Shown in pieces: positions 35,142-44,184 of a DNA stretch of 64,000 nt. The stretch lies in NCBI GenBank assembly GCA_946482005.1, contig CAMLPV010000002.1:1-64000 (forward strand). The letters run 5' to 3'. Within the stretch, counting starts at the first letter, position 1; the number at the start of each line of letters is the position of its first letter. The position numbers and the translations under genes were made by a program. Origin of the DNA: an uncultured Gilliamella sp. Its GTDB lineage: Bacteria; Pseudomonadota; Gammaproteobacteria; Enterobacterales; Orbaceae. A model generated the notes under the pieces. The model was given only the letters and a program-made list of their open reading frames with translations, ran no database searches and was not told the origin of the DNA.

Positions 35142-35758
35142 TTCATCGGGTGTAATAATCGTTCAATAATAAAATTTGCGTTTAAATCACGGCACTTTAA
35201 TTTCATACCTGTTAACGTAATCCAATATTACTTGGCGTTGTATGTTCAACAAATAGCAATAAATTTTTAGAAACTTACTTGAGTTAGCAAACATTAAAAA
35301 ATTATTCTTATTCAATAATTTATGATCGATAGTTATTTATTAGATGGCGCAGTTAAAAGTGGAGGACAGAATAACTAAAATAGAGTTATTGATGAATCTC
35401 ATCCAAAAATATTTTCACATATCGGCAATTAGGTTGCCATAGCCTTAATTTATGTACATGTCAGTGCTATTTTTTGTAAAAAAGTTTCAGATTAAGTATA
35501 CGTTTCAGTATAAAATTTATTGAATTTAAGCTGCTATTATCGGTCATAGCTAGTAATTGAAATCCTTAATAATAAATCCTATTGCCATTATTTTAATTTT
35601 AGTATTATGTTATAAATGAAAGGCTAGGGGGATAGCAATGTTGTTATCCCCCAAGTGTTGTCGGTTAGTAATGTTAGATAAAAATATTGTTTATCTTTAG
35701 ATTTATAAACTTTACATCCGATCTTGTTATTAATGGATAAAATAAATTAATATTTCCC
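35142..35758. other. Gene-free spacer continuing the repeat region
   Basis: About 600 bases with no credible gene. It includes one copy of the dispersed repeat (35476-35521) and a short hairpin GGGGGATAGCAATG...TTGTTATCCCCC (about 35628-35651), which could end a transcript from the left. Nothing else recognisable. Together with the tandem repeats this makes a 1.3-kb gap between metG and the SDR gene. Confidence 0.5.
35476..35521 (+). repeat. Dispersed intergenic repeat, copy near 35.5 kb
   Basis: GTAAAAAAGTTTCAGATTAA then GTATACGTTTCAGTATAAAA and TTTATTG. It is the best bridge between the 17.9-kb form (GTTTCAGGAG...CGTTTCAG) and the 224-bp tandem units (GTTTGAGGTTACATATACG TTTTAG). Confidence 0.6.
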
Positions 35759-36547
35759 TTAACTTTTTTGATTTTGCGAAGGATTTCCAGAATAAGGAAA
35801 TATGCTGTCTTTTAACGAAAATGAAAAATCTTTCGTGTTGATCTCGCCAATGATTTTATCGCTATCATACAGAGCTAACAAAAATTGCGCCATTTCATCG
35901 GCGGAATGATATTTTGCAAAACGTTTATCATAATCATATTCATCAGTATTATTGGCTTTTTTTCCAAATTCGGTTTGCGTTGCTGCGGGAGCTAGAACTT
36001 TTGCACGTAACGGTGCATTAGCTTGTATCAATTCTTGAGCTAACCCTTCGGTAAAGGCATTGACGTAAAACTTAGTTGCGCAATAAGTGACTGCATTTGG
36101 AACGATAGTATATCCTCCTCTTGATGAAATATTGATAAGTTGCGTATCTGGTTGATTATGATATTTACGCACATAGAGGGTTGATAGGATAGTTAATGCT
36201 TCAATATTTAAATGCAACATTGACTCTATTTTGTTTAAATCTTGCTCGCCAACACTGCCATAATGACCAAAACCAGCATTATTGATCCATGTTTCAATAA
36301 AATATGGCTCTAAATCGGTAAAAAGTGAATGCACATTGCTAGATACAGATAAGTCACATTTTTTTATAATGACATCTAATTCAGGATTAATATCGGCAAT
36401 TTTTTGTTTGAGTAAAGTTAACTGTTCATGTCGTCTAGCAATAACAATTAGTGGTTTATTTCGTTTTGCAAAAGCGATGGCAGTTGCGTAACCTATTCCT
36501 GAACTTGCGCCAGTAATGACAGTATATCTTAAATCTGTGTTGACCAT
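35759..36547 (-). CDS. Short-chain dehydrogenase/reductase
   Basis: A 262-residue classical SDR: TGASSGIGYATAIAFAKR binds NAD(P) near the N-terminus, NNAGFGHYG is the structural motif (about residue 90), and the catalytic triad is Ser in INISSRGG with YCATK (about 156). The length and the RRHEQL segment after the first strands suggest NADPH use. The substrate cannot be told. It lies 116 bases after the F420-reductase-like gene on the same strand, and both face a LysR regulator, which could control them. Confidence 0.88.
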   Translation of the reverse strand: MVNTDLRYTVITGASSGIGYATAIAFAKRNKPLIVIARRHEQLTLLKQKIADINPELDVIIKKCDLSVSSNVHSLFTDLEPYFIETWINNAGFGHYGSVGEQDLNKIESMLHLNIEALTILSTLYVRKYHNQPDTQLINISSRGGYTIVPNAVTYCATKFYVNAFTEGLAQELIQANAPLRAKVLAPAATQTEFGKKANNTDEYDYDKRFAKYHSADEMAQFLLALYDSDKIIGEINTKDFSFSLKDSIFPYSGNPSQNQKS

Positions 36548-36663
36548 TTTTTCATATCCATTTTTTTAAATTGTTACTTAAATTTTGCTTAATGATTAAA
36601 TTAACTTCTTAAAATCATCTTTAATTGTAAAAATATTAAGATGATAGAGTTTTATATTTTAAC

Positions 36664-37329
36664 TTAGGATTTCCATGAGTTATGTGGTAATTCAAGCTTT
36701 CTATCAGCTTTAGATAATGCCTGCTGTAATTGCTCAAGATTGAGTGGCACACAATAAGCTGGTTTAGCACGTTCAAAATGCCAACTTTCAGATAAGTTTC
36801 CTATATCGATATAGTCAAATCCGACTTGATTAATTAATTCATATACAGTTTGTTTTGCTAAATCATCATTACCTGCGATAGGAAGTGCTCTTCGATTTGT
36901 TTTATCATATGGTTTTGCATCTTTTAATATATCTCTAGCAAGAATGGCATTAAATACTTTAACTATTTTTGATTTACAAAGATGCTGGGCGACTAATTCA
37001 CTTGTGGTTGTTTGATAGGAATCTAATTGTTCAATGTGTCCATCACGATCGGGGTAATAATTCATTGTATCAAGAACGATCTTATTACTGAGAAGATCCG
37101 TTGGCAATTGTTGATAATTGATAAAAGGAATTGCAACGAGAATAATATCACTGAAATCAATTGTTTCTTCCTGACTACCAATTTCACAACCCAAACTACT
37201 TGCTACACTAAATAATGTTTTTTTATCTCGGGAATTACATAACATGACTTGATATCCATTTTGTAGAAATAACTTAGCCCAAGCCTGACCAACAAACCCA
37301 GCTCCAATTATTCCAATTTTTTTTAACAT
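36664..37329 (-). CDS. NADP-dependent F420-reductase-like oxidoreductase
   Basis: The 221 residues start with a Rossmann dinucleotide motif, KIGIIGAGFVGQAWAKLFLQ NG, and then CNSRDKKT, the form seen in the NADPH-F420 reductase / prephenate-dehydrogenase-like family (COG2085). Gammaproteobacteria mostly lack F420, so in this lineage it more likely acts on another NADPH substrate. Later blocks are DIILVAIPF, VLDTMNYYPDRDG and IVKVFNAI, common to this family. It is divergent from the LysR gene with about 100 bases between. Confidence 0.82.
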   Translation of the reverse strand: MLKKIGIIGAGFVGQAWAKLFLQNGYQVMLCNSRDKKTLFSVASSLGCEIGSQEETIDFSDIILVAIPFINYQQLPTDLLSNKIVLDTMNYYPDRDGHIEQLDSYQTTTSELVAQHLCKSKIVKVFNAILARDILKDAKPYDKTNRRALPIAGNDDLAKQTVYELINQVGFDYIDIGNLSESWHFERAKPAYCVPLNLEQLQQALSKADRKLELPHNSWKS

Positions 37330-37431
37330 ATTAATTCCTAAGTCATAAATGAATTTGTTATATTATTCTCTTAAAATAAAAGAGAATAAATGATATCAAA
37401 ATTGTTTTATTAACAACTAGAGGTTGGTAAT

Positions 37432-38319
37432 GTGGATCTTTTAAGAAGTATGGAAGCTTTTGTTTTGACCGTAAAAACAGGTTCATTTGCAGCTTCAGCT
37501 ATTTCACTAAATACATCACCACAAATGATCGCCAAATATGTGGTATTTTTAGAAAATTATTTAGGTTTAAAGTTACTGAATCGTACGACACGGTCGCAAA
37601 AGTTAACCGAGTTTGGTAAACAATATTATGAAAAGTGTTTATTCATCCTTGATGAAGTGAAAAGTTCAAAAACATTAGCGCAACAATTTATTGAGGAGCC
37701 TAAAGGTCGGCTTCGAATCAGTGCGCCAGTGAGTTATGGACATTTTAATTTGATTTCTGTGCTTAGTCGTTTTATGAGATGCTATCCAAAAGTAAATGTT
37801 GATCTTCAATTAAGTGATCGCTATGTCGATTTAGTTAAAGATGATTTTGATATTGTTTTTCGAATCGGCGAATTATCTAATTCAAGTTATATTGCTCGTA
37901 AACTCAATTCTTATAAACTTATTTTTGCAGCTTCACCAACTTATCTTGCTAAAAATGGTATACCGGTAACGCCTAATGATATAAAAAAACATCAATGTTT
38001 AATTTATCAATATGTCAATCCAACTAAAAAAGATTATCTTTGGCCTTTTAGTATTAATGGAAAGGTAATTAATATCCCCATATCAGGAACATTAAAAAGT
38101 AATGATACTTTAGCTTTAGCAAATGCCGCTGTCGAAGGTTTGGGGATAACGATGTTACCCCAATCAATGCTAAGTGAGCTTATTCGTCAGAATAAATTAT
38201 TTCCAATATTACAAGATTTTTTACCGCCAGCTAGAGAAGTTCATCTGCTTTATAAAGCTGATAAACAGCAACTTCCTAAACTTAAAATGTTTATTGAATT
38301 TATCACTAATTCAATGTGA
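37432..38319 (+). CDS. LysR-family transcriptional regulator
   Basis: A 295-residue LTTR: N-terminal winged helix-turn-helix (DLLRSMEAFVLTVKTGSFAA SAISLNTSPQMIAKYVVFLE, about 1-60) and a C-terminal periplasmic-binding-like effector domain (RLRISAPVSYGHFNL...). The start is GTG at 37432, with AGAGG 8 bases upstream; no ATG gives the right frame. It is divergent from the oxidoreductase/SDR pair, the usual LysR arrangement, so those are its probable targets. The inducer is unknown. Confidence 0.9.
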   Translation: MDLLRSMEAFVLTVKTGSFAASAISLNTSPQMIAKYVVFLENYLGLKLLNRTTRSQKLTEFGKQYYEKCLFILDEVKSSKTLAQQFIEEPKGRLRISAPVSYGHFNLISVLSRFMRCYPKVNVDLQLSDRYVDLVKDDFDIVFRIGELSNSSYIARKLNSYKLIFAASPTYLAKNGIPVTPNDIKKHQCLIYQYVNPTKKDYLWPFSINGKVINIPISGTLKSNDTLALANAAVEGLGITMLPQSMLSELIRQNKLFPILQDFLPPAREVHLLYKADKQQLPKLKMFIEFITNSM

Positions 38320-38407
38320 TAAATAGGACGGTTTTTTGGAAGTGTTAAATTAGTTTAAAAATTCAGATTTGCTTTATTTAGATAATCAATAAAGTCAACA
38401 ATAACAA

Positions 38408-38434
38408 AAAAAGGCGATAAAAACCGCCTTTTTA
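38408..38434. terminator. Bidirectional terminator between the LysR gene and tolC
   Basis: AAAAAGGCG pairs with CGCCTTTTT across an 8-base loop, giving a T-run on each strand. A second perfect 11-bp hairpin, AAAATAATCAG/CTGATTATTTT at 38448-38474, includes the tolC stop codon. Confidence 0.8.
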
Positions 38435-38467
38435 TATGAGAGATTCTAAAATAATCAGAATTACTGA

Positions 38468-39826
38468 TTATTTTATGGTAGCTAAAGTGCTTAGTTCTTT
38501 ACCTAACATATTATTTAAATATACCAAGTCATCTGCAGTTAAAGTCCCAACGGCATATTTTAACTGTAGTAAACTTGTTAGATAATTATATTTTGCATCC
38601 GATAGATTTCGTTTAGAACTATAAAGCTGTGTTGTTGCATTTAGCACATCAACAATGGTACGTGTACCAACTTGATATCCAGATGAAGTTGCTTCTAATG
38701 AACTTTCGGCAGACACAACAGCTTGTTGATAAGCTTTGATTGAACTGATTGAAGATGAAATATTGTTGTAAGATGAGCGAACTTGATTAATCACACTACG
38801 ATTAGTGCTTTCTAATTTCTCGCTATAACTGACAAAATTATGCTGTGCTTGTTCAACTTGTGACATAGTTGCACCACCTGAAAAAATTGGCATGTTGACA
38901 CTTACACCAACATAATTATTACCAGAATAGCTTTTACTATGATGAGATCCTATAGCACCATTTGAAGAGTAATTTCCATATCTCTCATTTTTATTTAAGT
39001 TTGTCGATGCATCTAAACTTGCAGTAGGCATATATCCTGATTGTGCAAGTTTAATTTGTTCACGGGCAATATCTTGATTTAATTTCATTGTTAATAAATT
39101 AAGATTAGATACCTCAGATTGTTTTAATAATAAACTAATTTGAGTAGGTGCTTCGGTTTTAAATGTTTTGGTATCAATCGTTGCTAAACTAGAATAAAAA
39201 CGCCCACTTACTTGACGTAAATTTTCAATTGAGTTATTTAACTCATTTAATGCGTTAACCTGTTGAGCAACCGTTAAATCATAATTAGCTTGAGCGTTTT
39301 GTACATCAGTAATGGCTACTAAACCAACTTGATGTTGTTGACGAGTTTGTTCTAATTGGCGACCAATTGCTTTTTTCTGAGCATCAATAAAGCTTAAAGC
39401 ATCAAGTGCTTTTAAAACATTAAAATAAGCAACCGATGTATTTAAAATTAATGTTTGACCTTGGTATTGATAAGCAATATCAGCAATACTTGCTTGTTTT
39501 TTTGTAATATCTAAAGCTTTCCAACTTGAGAAATTAAAAATACTTTGTGATACCGTTACTTGGTATAAATTACCACTTTTATTTTTTTGTCCACTGATGT
39601 CGCGACGCCCATGTGTTACACCATAAGATGCATTAAGACCAACTTGTGGTAATAAACTTGCTCGTGAACCTGAAATTGCTGAGTAAGCTTTCTCTTTTTC
39701 TGCTAAAGAACTACGTAGATCTGGGTTTGTCTCTTTAGCTTGTTCATAAACTTGAATCAAATTTTCAGCAAAAACTGCTTGGCTTAATGTTAAGCCGATT
39801 AAAAAGGTTAGCGTTTTTTTCATCAA
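38468..39826 (-). CDS. tolC: Outer-membrane efflux channel TolC
   Basis: TolC is the trimeric outer-membrane channel of tripartite efflux pumps and type I secretion. The 452 residues begin with a Sec signal peptide (MMKKTLTFLIGLTLSQAVFA, cleaved near residue 20), then ENLIQVYEQAKETNPDLRSS and two OEP repeats with long helices (one includes GLVAITDVQNAQANYD, the other VGTRTIVDVLNATTQLYSSK, both hallmarks of TolC). The length is close to E. coli (493). It is divergent from nudF, as in E. coli. Confidence 0.94.
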   Translation of the reverse strand: MMKKTLTFLIGLTLSQAVFAENLIQVYEQAKETNPDLRSSLAEKEKAYSAISGSRASLLPQVGLNASYGVTHGRRDISGQKNKSGNLYQVTVSQSIFNFSSWKALDITKKQASIADIAYQYQGQTLILNTSVAYFNVLKALDALSFIDAQKKAIGRQLEQTRQQHQVGLVAITDVQNAQANYDLTVAQQVNALNELNNSIENLRQVSGRFYSSLATIDTKTFKTEAPTQISLLLKQSEVSNLNLLTMKLNQDIAREQIKLAQSGYMPTASLDASTNLNKNERYGNYSSNGAIGSHHSKSYSGNNYVGVSVNMPIFSGGATMSQVEQAQHNFVSYSEKLESTNRSVINQVRSSYNNISSSISSIKAYQQAVVSAESSLEATSSGYQVGTRTIVDVLNATTQLYSSKRNLSDAKYNYLTSLLQLKYAVGTLTADDLVYLNNMLGKELSTLATIK

Positions 39827-39960
39827 TCATCTCTTTAAAAACATTAAAATATAATTGTATTTTCATTTGTGCGATTTTAACAGATAATTAGCATATAGTA
39901 AGCATAGTTTATTTACCATTCGCACTTTTTATTAAAATTCAGCCCAAAACGAGACACAAT

Positions 39961-40590
39961 ATGAAAACAAAAAATAATCCAATAAATTTTAACAAAAATG
40001 ATGTATTTAATCTAACTAAACGGGTGCTTTATAAAGGTTTCTTTTCTTTACTAGAATATCGTTTTCAATATCGTAAATTTGATGGTTCAATCAGCGATGT
40101 TGTTACCCGAGAAGTGTTAGAGCGCGGTCATGCTGTGGTCTTGCTAGCATATGATGTTAAACGCGATGAAGTCGTTTTAATTGAACAAATCCGTATCGCT
40201 GCAATTGAAACTCAAGAAACTCCATGGATGTTAGAGTTGATAGCGGGAATGATGGATCATGAAAATGAATCATTTGAAGAAGTGGCTAGGCGTGAGGCAA
40301 TTGAAGAAGCAGGTGTTACCATTGGTCGATGCAAACCTATTATTAGTTATTTAGCCTCTCCGGGAGGATTAACTGAAAAATTACATATTTTGGTTGGTGA
40401 AGTTGATGCATCAACCGCAACTGGGGTTCATGGACTTGCGGAAGAAAATGAGGATATCAAAGTTCATGTTGTCAGTCGAGATCAAGCATATAAATGGGTT
40501 GAAGATGGAGTAATTAATAATGCAGCATCAATTATTGCTTTGCAATGGTTGCAACTCAATTATTTAAATCTAAAAAATGAATGGAAGTAA
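39961..40590 (+). CDS. nudF: ADP-ribose pyrophosphatase
   Basis: NudF hydrolyses ADP-ribose to AMP and ribose 5-phosphate. The 209 residues (same as E. coli) carry the complete Nudix box GMMDHENESFEEVARREAIE EAGV near residues 97-119. The upstream part includes VLYKGFFSLLEYRFQYRKFDG and LIEQIRIAA, as in NudF. It is divergent from tolC and precedes cpdA by 161 bases. E. coli's yqiB, which lies between them, is missing. Confidence 0.94.
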   Translation: MKTKNNPINFNKNDVFNLTKRVLYKGFFSLLEYRFQYRKFDGSISDVVTREVLERGHAVVLLAYDVKRDEVVLIEQIRIAAIETQETPWMLELIAGMMDHENESFEEVARREAIEEAGVTIGRCKPIISYLASPGGLTEKLHILVGEVDASTATGVHGLAEENEDIKVHVVSRDQAYKWVEDGVINNAASIIALQWLQLNYLNLKNEWK

Positions 40591-40751
40591 TTACTAATTA
40601 TATTTAATTATTTCTTTCATTAAAATGTGATCTATTTTACACTTTAATATAACGCTAGGATTTATAATAAAATTATATAGTCTACTGCAATGTTTTGTTT
40701 TGCTATTAACTTTATTAACCATATTATATTGATGAATAACTGAGGTGAATT

Positions 40752-41582
40752 TTGGAGTCACTTTTACAGCTTCCAACAAAAAATAAAAATTACTGTAAAA
40801 TATTACAGATTACGGATACCCATCTTTTTGCTGATGGAAGCTGTGCTTTGCTTGGGGTGAATTCAAACGCAAGTTTTTTGGCTGTAATCGATGAAATTAA
40901 AAAATGCAGTAGAACATATGATTTAATTGTAGCTACAGGCGATTTTGTTCAAGATGGTACAAAAGAAGCTTATAAATTTTTTGCAGAGCAAATAACCACA
41001 TTAAATACTCCTTGTGTTTGGTTGCCTGGAAATCATGATAACTATGACTACATGCAATCCGTTTTTGCTAATTATCGACTTTTAGATAATAAAGTTGTTT
41101 TGTTAAGTGATAAATGGGTAATTATTCTTTTAAATAGTCAGGTTGAAGGCCAAGCTTACGGCTTATTAGCGGATTCAGAATTACTTTTTTTACAAAAAAA
41201 TTTAGATAGATATTCTGACAGAAATGCACTGGTCTTTTTACATCATCATCCTATTAATTCAGAATGTCACTGGCTGGATCAACATATCTTGAAAAATAGT
41301 GTTGAGTTGGAAAAAATTATACAAGCTTATCCTCAGATAAAAGGATTAGGGTGGGGGCATATTCATCAAAGCCAAGATCATCAATGGTATACATGTAAAG
41401 CATTTTCTACGCCTTCAACTTGTGTACAATTTAAACCTAATAGTTATAATTTTGGATTAGCTGATAATGATGCACCCGGTTGGCGTGAAATAACATTAAC
41501 CAATGATGGTATGCTTGAAACAGAAGTATTTCGAATTAATGATAACCGTTTTGTTCCCGATTTATCCCAAAATGGTTATTAA
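40752..41582 (+). CDS. cpdA: 3',5'-cyclic AMP phosphodiesterase
   Basis: CpdA degrades cAMP and so tunes CRP. The 276-residue metallophosphoesterase has ITDTHLFA (D-x-H), GDFVQDG, GNHDNYDYM, HHHPI and GHIHQS, the full set of binuclear-metal ligands. The start is TTG at 40752, giving (M)ESLLQLP, the same opening as E. coli CpdA, with GGTGA 5-9 bases upstream. No ATG in frame is nearer than residue 120 or so. It is downstream of nudF in the same direction. Confidence 0.94.
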   Translation: MESLLQLPTKNKNYCKILQITDTHLFADGSCALLGVNSNASFLAVIDEIKKCSRTYDLIVATGDFVQDGTKEAYKFFAEQITTLNTPCVWLPGNHDNYDYMQSVFANYRLLDNKVVLLSDKWVIILLNSQVEGQAYGLLADSELLFLQKNLDRYSDRNALVFLHHHPINSECHWLDQHILKNSVELEKIIQAYPQIKGLGWGHIHQSQDHQWYTCKAFSTPSTCVQFKPNSYNFGLADNDAPGWREITLTNDGMLETEVFRINDNRFVPDLSQNGY

Positions 41583-41608
41583 GAGTAAGTGATAATCTTA
41601 TCTGATTA

Positions 41609-43072
41609 CTATAGTAGTGGGGCAAAAAAGTAAAATAATCGTTCAACAATACGTTGCCAAATAGGTCGCTGTTTCCATATTTCAATATTAACTTTTTCAG
41701 ACTTTGCTAAATACCCTTGTAGAAGAGAAAAAAGTGATTGGGCAAATTCAGCATCATCAATGACAGTTGTAATTTCAAAATTTAACCATAAGCTTCGCAT
41801 ATCTAAATTGACTGTACCGACTAAACTAAGCTGATTATCAATTAAAACACTTTTAGTATGTAATAAATTATCATTGTATTGATAAAGTTTGACCCCTCCC
41901 TCAAGCAATTCTGAAAAGAATGCTCGACTAGCCCATTTAACCATTAAGGAATCGTTCTTTTTCGGAACGATAATAATAACTTCTACTCCACGCTGAGCTG
42001 CAGTACATACCGCATGTAAGATGTCGTCACTTGGAACTAAATAGGGTGTAGTAAAAATAATTTGTTTTTGAGCTGCATAAATTGCTGTCAATAATACCTG
42101 ATGGATCATGTTTTCTGTATAACCAGGACCTGAAGCAATAAGTTGCATAATATGTTTTTTTTCTTCTGGGGGTTCGGCAAAGTCAGTAATTTGGGGTAAA
42201 GCAAGATCGGTTCCTGTTTCTAATTCCCAATCACTCGCATAAATTGCACCCATTAACGTGGTAACAGGACCACGCATTCTTACCATAATATCGACCCATT
42301 CGCCCACATGCTTATTCTGTTTAAAAAAGCGAGGATCGACAATATTCATGCTACCCGTATATGATATATAGTTATCTATGATTGCAACTTTACGATGTTG
42401 TCGTAAATCTAATCGCCTAAACATAAATCGAAGTAAATTAACTTTTAGGGCTTCAATAATGATGATTCCCGCTTCACGCATTCTCTTACTTGCATTTGTT
42501 CTAAGAAAATGGCGACTACCAGCAGAATCTACCATTAAATGACAAGTCACACCACGCTTAGTTGCTTCAATCAATGCTTTTTCAACATCATCGGCTCTGC
42601 CACCTTCATTCCAAATATAAAATACCATCTCGATGTTGGAGGTTGCTTGATTAATATCTTCAATTAGCTGATCAAAAATAGTGTCAGTATCACTCAGTAG
42701 TTCAATATGATTACCGTTTATACCATCAAGCCCCGTTTGATGTTTGCAAAGTTGAAAAATAGGTTTGCTAACTTGACTGACTTGGGTTGTGAAAATATCT
42801 GGAAAAATGCTAATTCTATTTATAAAGTTAGCAATGATTGGGCGCATTTTTTGTGCGCGTTTAACACGCTGTTGCCCTAAATGAGCTTCACCTAACGAGA
42901 AATAAAGAATGATTCCAACTATCGGTAAAATATAAATTACTAGCATCCATGCAATTACATAGGTAGTTGGTCTTCGTTTAAACACTATTCGTAACGTCGT
43001 AGCAACGATCATCAACCAATAAATCAAAAAGATCAATGAACTGACTAAGGCGTGGAATGAAGTATATTGCAT
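41609..43072 (-). CDS. clsA: Cardiolipin synthase A
   Basis: Cls condenses two phosphatidylglycerol molecules to cardiolipin at the inner membrane. The 487 residues start with two membrane helices (FHALVSSLIFLIYWLMIVAT, AWMLVIYILPIVGIILYFSL) and hold two PLD motifs: HRKVAIIDNYISYTGSMNI near 224 and HTKSVLIDNQLSLVGTVNLD near 404. The length equals E. coli ClsA (486). It is transcribed with yciA and yciB (5-base gaps), giving a small envelope/lipid operon. Confidence 0.95.
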   Translation of the reverse strand: MQYTSFHALVSSLIFLIYWLMIVATTLRIVFKRRPTTYVIAWMLVIYILPIVGIILYFSLGEAHLGQQRVKRAQKMRPIIANFINRISIFPDIFTTQVSQVSKPIFQLCKHQTGLDGINGNHIELLSDTDTIFDQLIEDINQATSNIEMVFYIWNEGGRADDVEKALIEATKRGVTCHLMVDSAGSRHFLRTNASKRMREAGIIIIEALKVNLLRFMFRRLDLRQHRKVAIIDNYISYTGSMNIVDPRFFKQNKHVGEWVDIMVRMRGPVTTLMGAIYASDWELETGTDLALPQITDFAEPPEEKKHIMQLIASGPGYTENMIHQVLLTAIYAAQKQIIFTTPYLVPSDDILHAVCTAAQRGVEVIIIVPKKNDSLMVKWASRAFFSELLEGGVKLYQYNDNLLHTKSVLIDNQLSLVGTVNLDMRSLWLNFEITTVIDDAEFAQSLFSLLQGYLAKSEKVNIEIWKQRPIWQRIVERLFYFFAPLL

Positions 43073-43077
43073 ATACG

Positions 43078-43536
43078 TTAGCTATTACTTAGGTTGAGTT
43101 TACTAATCCCATCTTTAGTACAATCATAATCCTGAAATACTTCAGGTAAAGGTTTAGGATTATTATGTTTATCTACTGAAACATAAGTAAATACAGCATC
43201 AGTGATACAAAAACGTTTCAGTGAATCTGTTGTATCAATTACTTTTTTAACCCAAACTTCAATACCAATAGTAATAGATGTTTTGCCTGTTTTGATACAA
43301 TGAGCATAGCAACAAACTACATCTCCTACCATTGCAGGCTTATGAAAGGTAATGCTACTTGCATTTACCGTTACAACTCGATTTCTAGCGATCTCTTTTG
43401 ATAAAATACCGCCAGCGAGATCCATTTGCGACATTATCCAACCGCCAAAAATATGGCCATGAGGATTTGTATCAGCAGGCATTGCCAGTGTTCTTAGTAC
43501 TAGTTGGCCTTTAGGGGATGTATCGGATTGTTTCAT
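43078..43536 (-). CDS. yciA: Acyl-CoA thioesterase YciA
   Basis: YciA is a hotdog-fold hexameric thioesterase with broad acyl-CoA specificity. I place the start at MKQSDTSPKGQLVLRTLAMP (43536), with GGAG 9 bases upstream; the ATG at 43551 lies in that same Shine-Dalgarno segment. The product is 152 residues. The family block is ADTNPHGHIFGGWIMSQMDL AGG, with the Asn-His-Gly and Asp of the active site. It stands 5 bases before clsA and 20 after yciB. Confidence 0.93.
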   Translation of the reverse strand: MKQSDTSPKGQLVLRTLAMPADTNPHGHIFGGWIMSQMDLAGGILSKEIARNRVVTVNASSITFHKPAMVGDVVCCYAHCIKTGKTSITIGIEVWVKKVIDTTDSLKRFCITDAVFTYVSVDKHNNPKPLPEVFQDYDCTKDGISKLNLSNS

Positions 43537-43556
43537 TTTAAAATACTCCATCTATG

Positions 43557-44099
43557 CTATTTATTTTCTATATCTTTATCCATATTTTTATATATATAGA
43601 TTCCTGATATTAAGGATAATAATAACGATGCGCCAGGTAAAATAAATACTTTAAAAATCCAGAAAAAGTCATCTGTTGTATAATAGGTTGCACCTAAACT
43701 AATCACTCCACATGTCATGAAGAAAGCTATCCATAAAATATTTAATCTATTCCAAATGACTGAATCTAGCTGAATTTCTTTGCCTAGAAGTTTTTGAAGA
43801 AGGTTTTTTTTGAAACCATACTGACTAATGAGTAAACCTGAGGCAAACAAAAAGTTAATAATTGTCACTTTCCATTTTATAACATTAGGTTCTCGGGTAT
43901 AAAGAGTAAATCCACCAAAAACCATCACCATTAAATAAGATATCAATTCTACTTTGTCGATTTTTCGGTAAATGATAAGCATAATTAGAAAACAGACCGT
44001 TGCTGCTATCATCAAGGCTTGTACACCAACAAAGACATCATACATTGTCAAAAATATAAAAAAGATTACAAGGGGTATAAAATTCAAAAGCTGTTTCAT
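43557..44099 (-). CDS. yciB: Inner-membrane septation/spanning protein YciB
   Basis: A 180-residue polytopic inner-membrane protein (about five helices) starting MKQLLNFIPLVIFFIFLTMY and containing PNVIKWKVTIINFLFASGLL, the family's conserved KPT...-WKPT-like segment. It is implicated in envelope integrity and septation and interacts with elongation and division proteins. It is first in the yciB-yciA-clsA operon and ends 20 bases before yciA. The length matches E. coli (179). Confidence 0.93.
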   Translation of the reverse strand: MKQLLNFIPLVIFFIFLTMYDVFVGVQALMIAATVCFLIMLIIYRKIDKVELISYLMVMVFGGFTLYTREPNVIKWKVTIINFLFASGLLISQYGFKKNLLQKLLGKEIQLDSVIWNRLNILWIAFFMTCGVISLGATYYTTDDFFWIFKVFILPGASLLLSLISGIYIYKNMDKDIENK

Positions 44100-44155
44100 G
44101 TAAATATTAACCTGATAGAAAAGATAACTTGTCTTAGTTATAATTGTAAGGGAAA

Positions 44156-44184
44156 AAGCCTATCAGAAATAGGCTTATTTTTTT
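44156..44184. terminator. Terminator for fur (bidirectional)
   Basis: AAGCCTAT and ATAGGCTT pair around CAGAA; the fur stop lies in the stem. The minus strand continues TTTTTCCC and the plus strand TATTTTTTT, so it can end transcripts from either side. Confidence 0.8.

Noticed and set aside
40594-40779. 61-residue minus-strand ORF between nudF and cpdA
   Set aside because: It overlaps the cpdA start and has no homology or ribosome-binding site; chance frame in AT-rich DNA.
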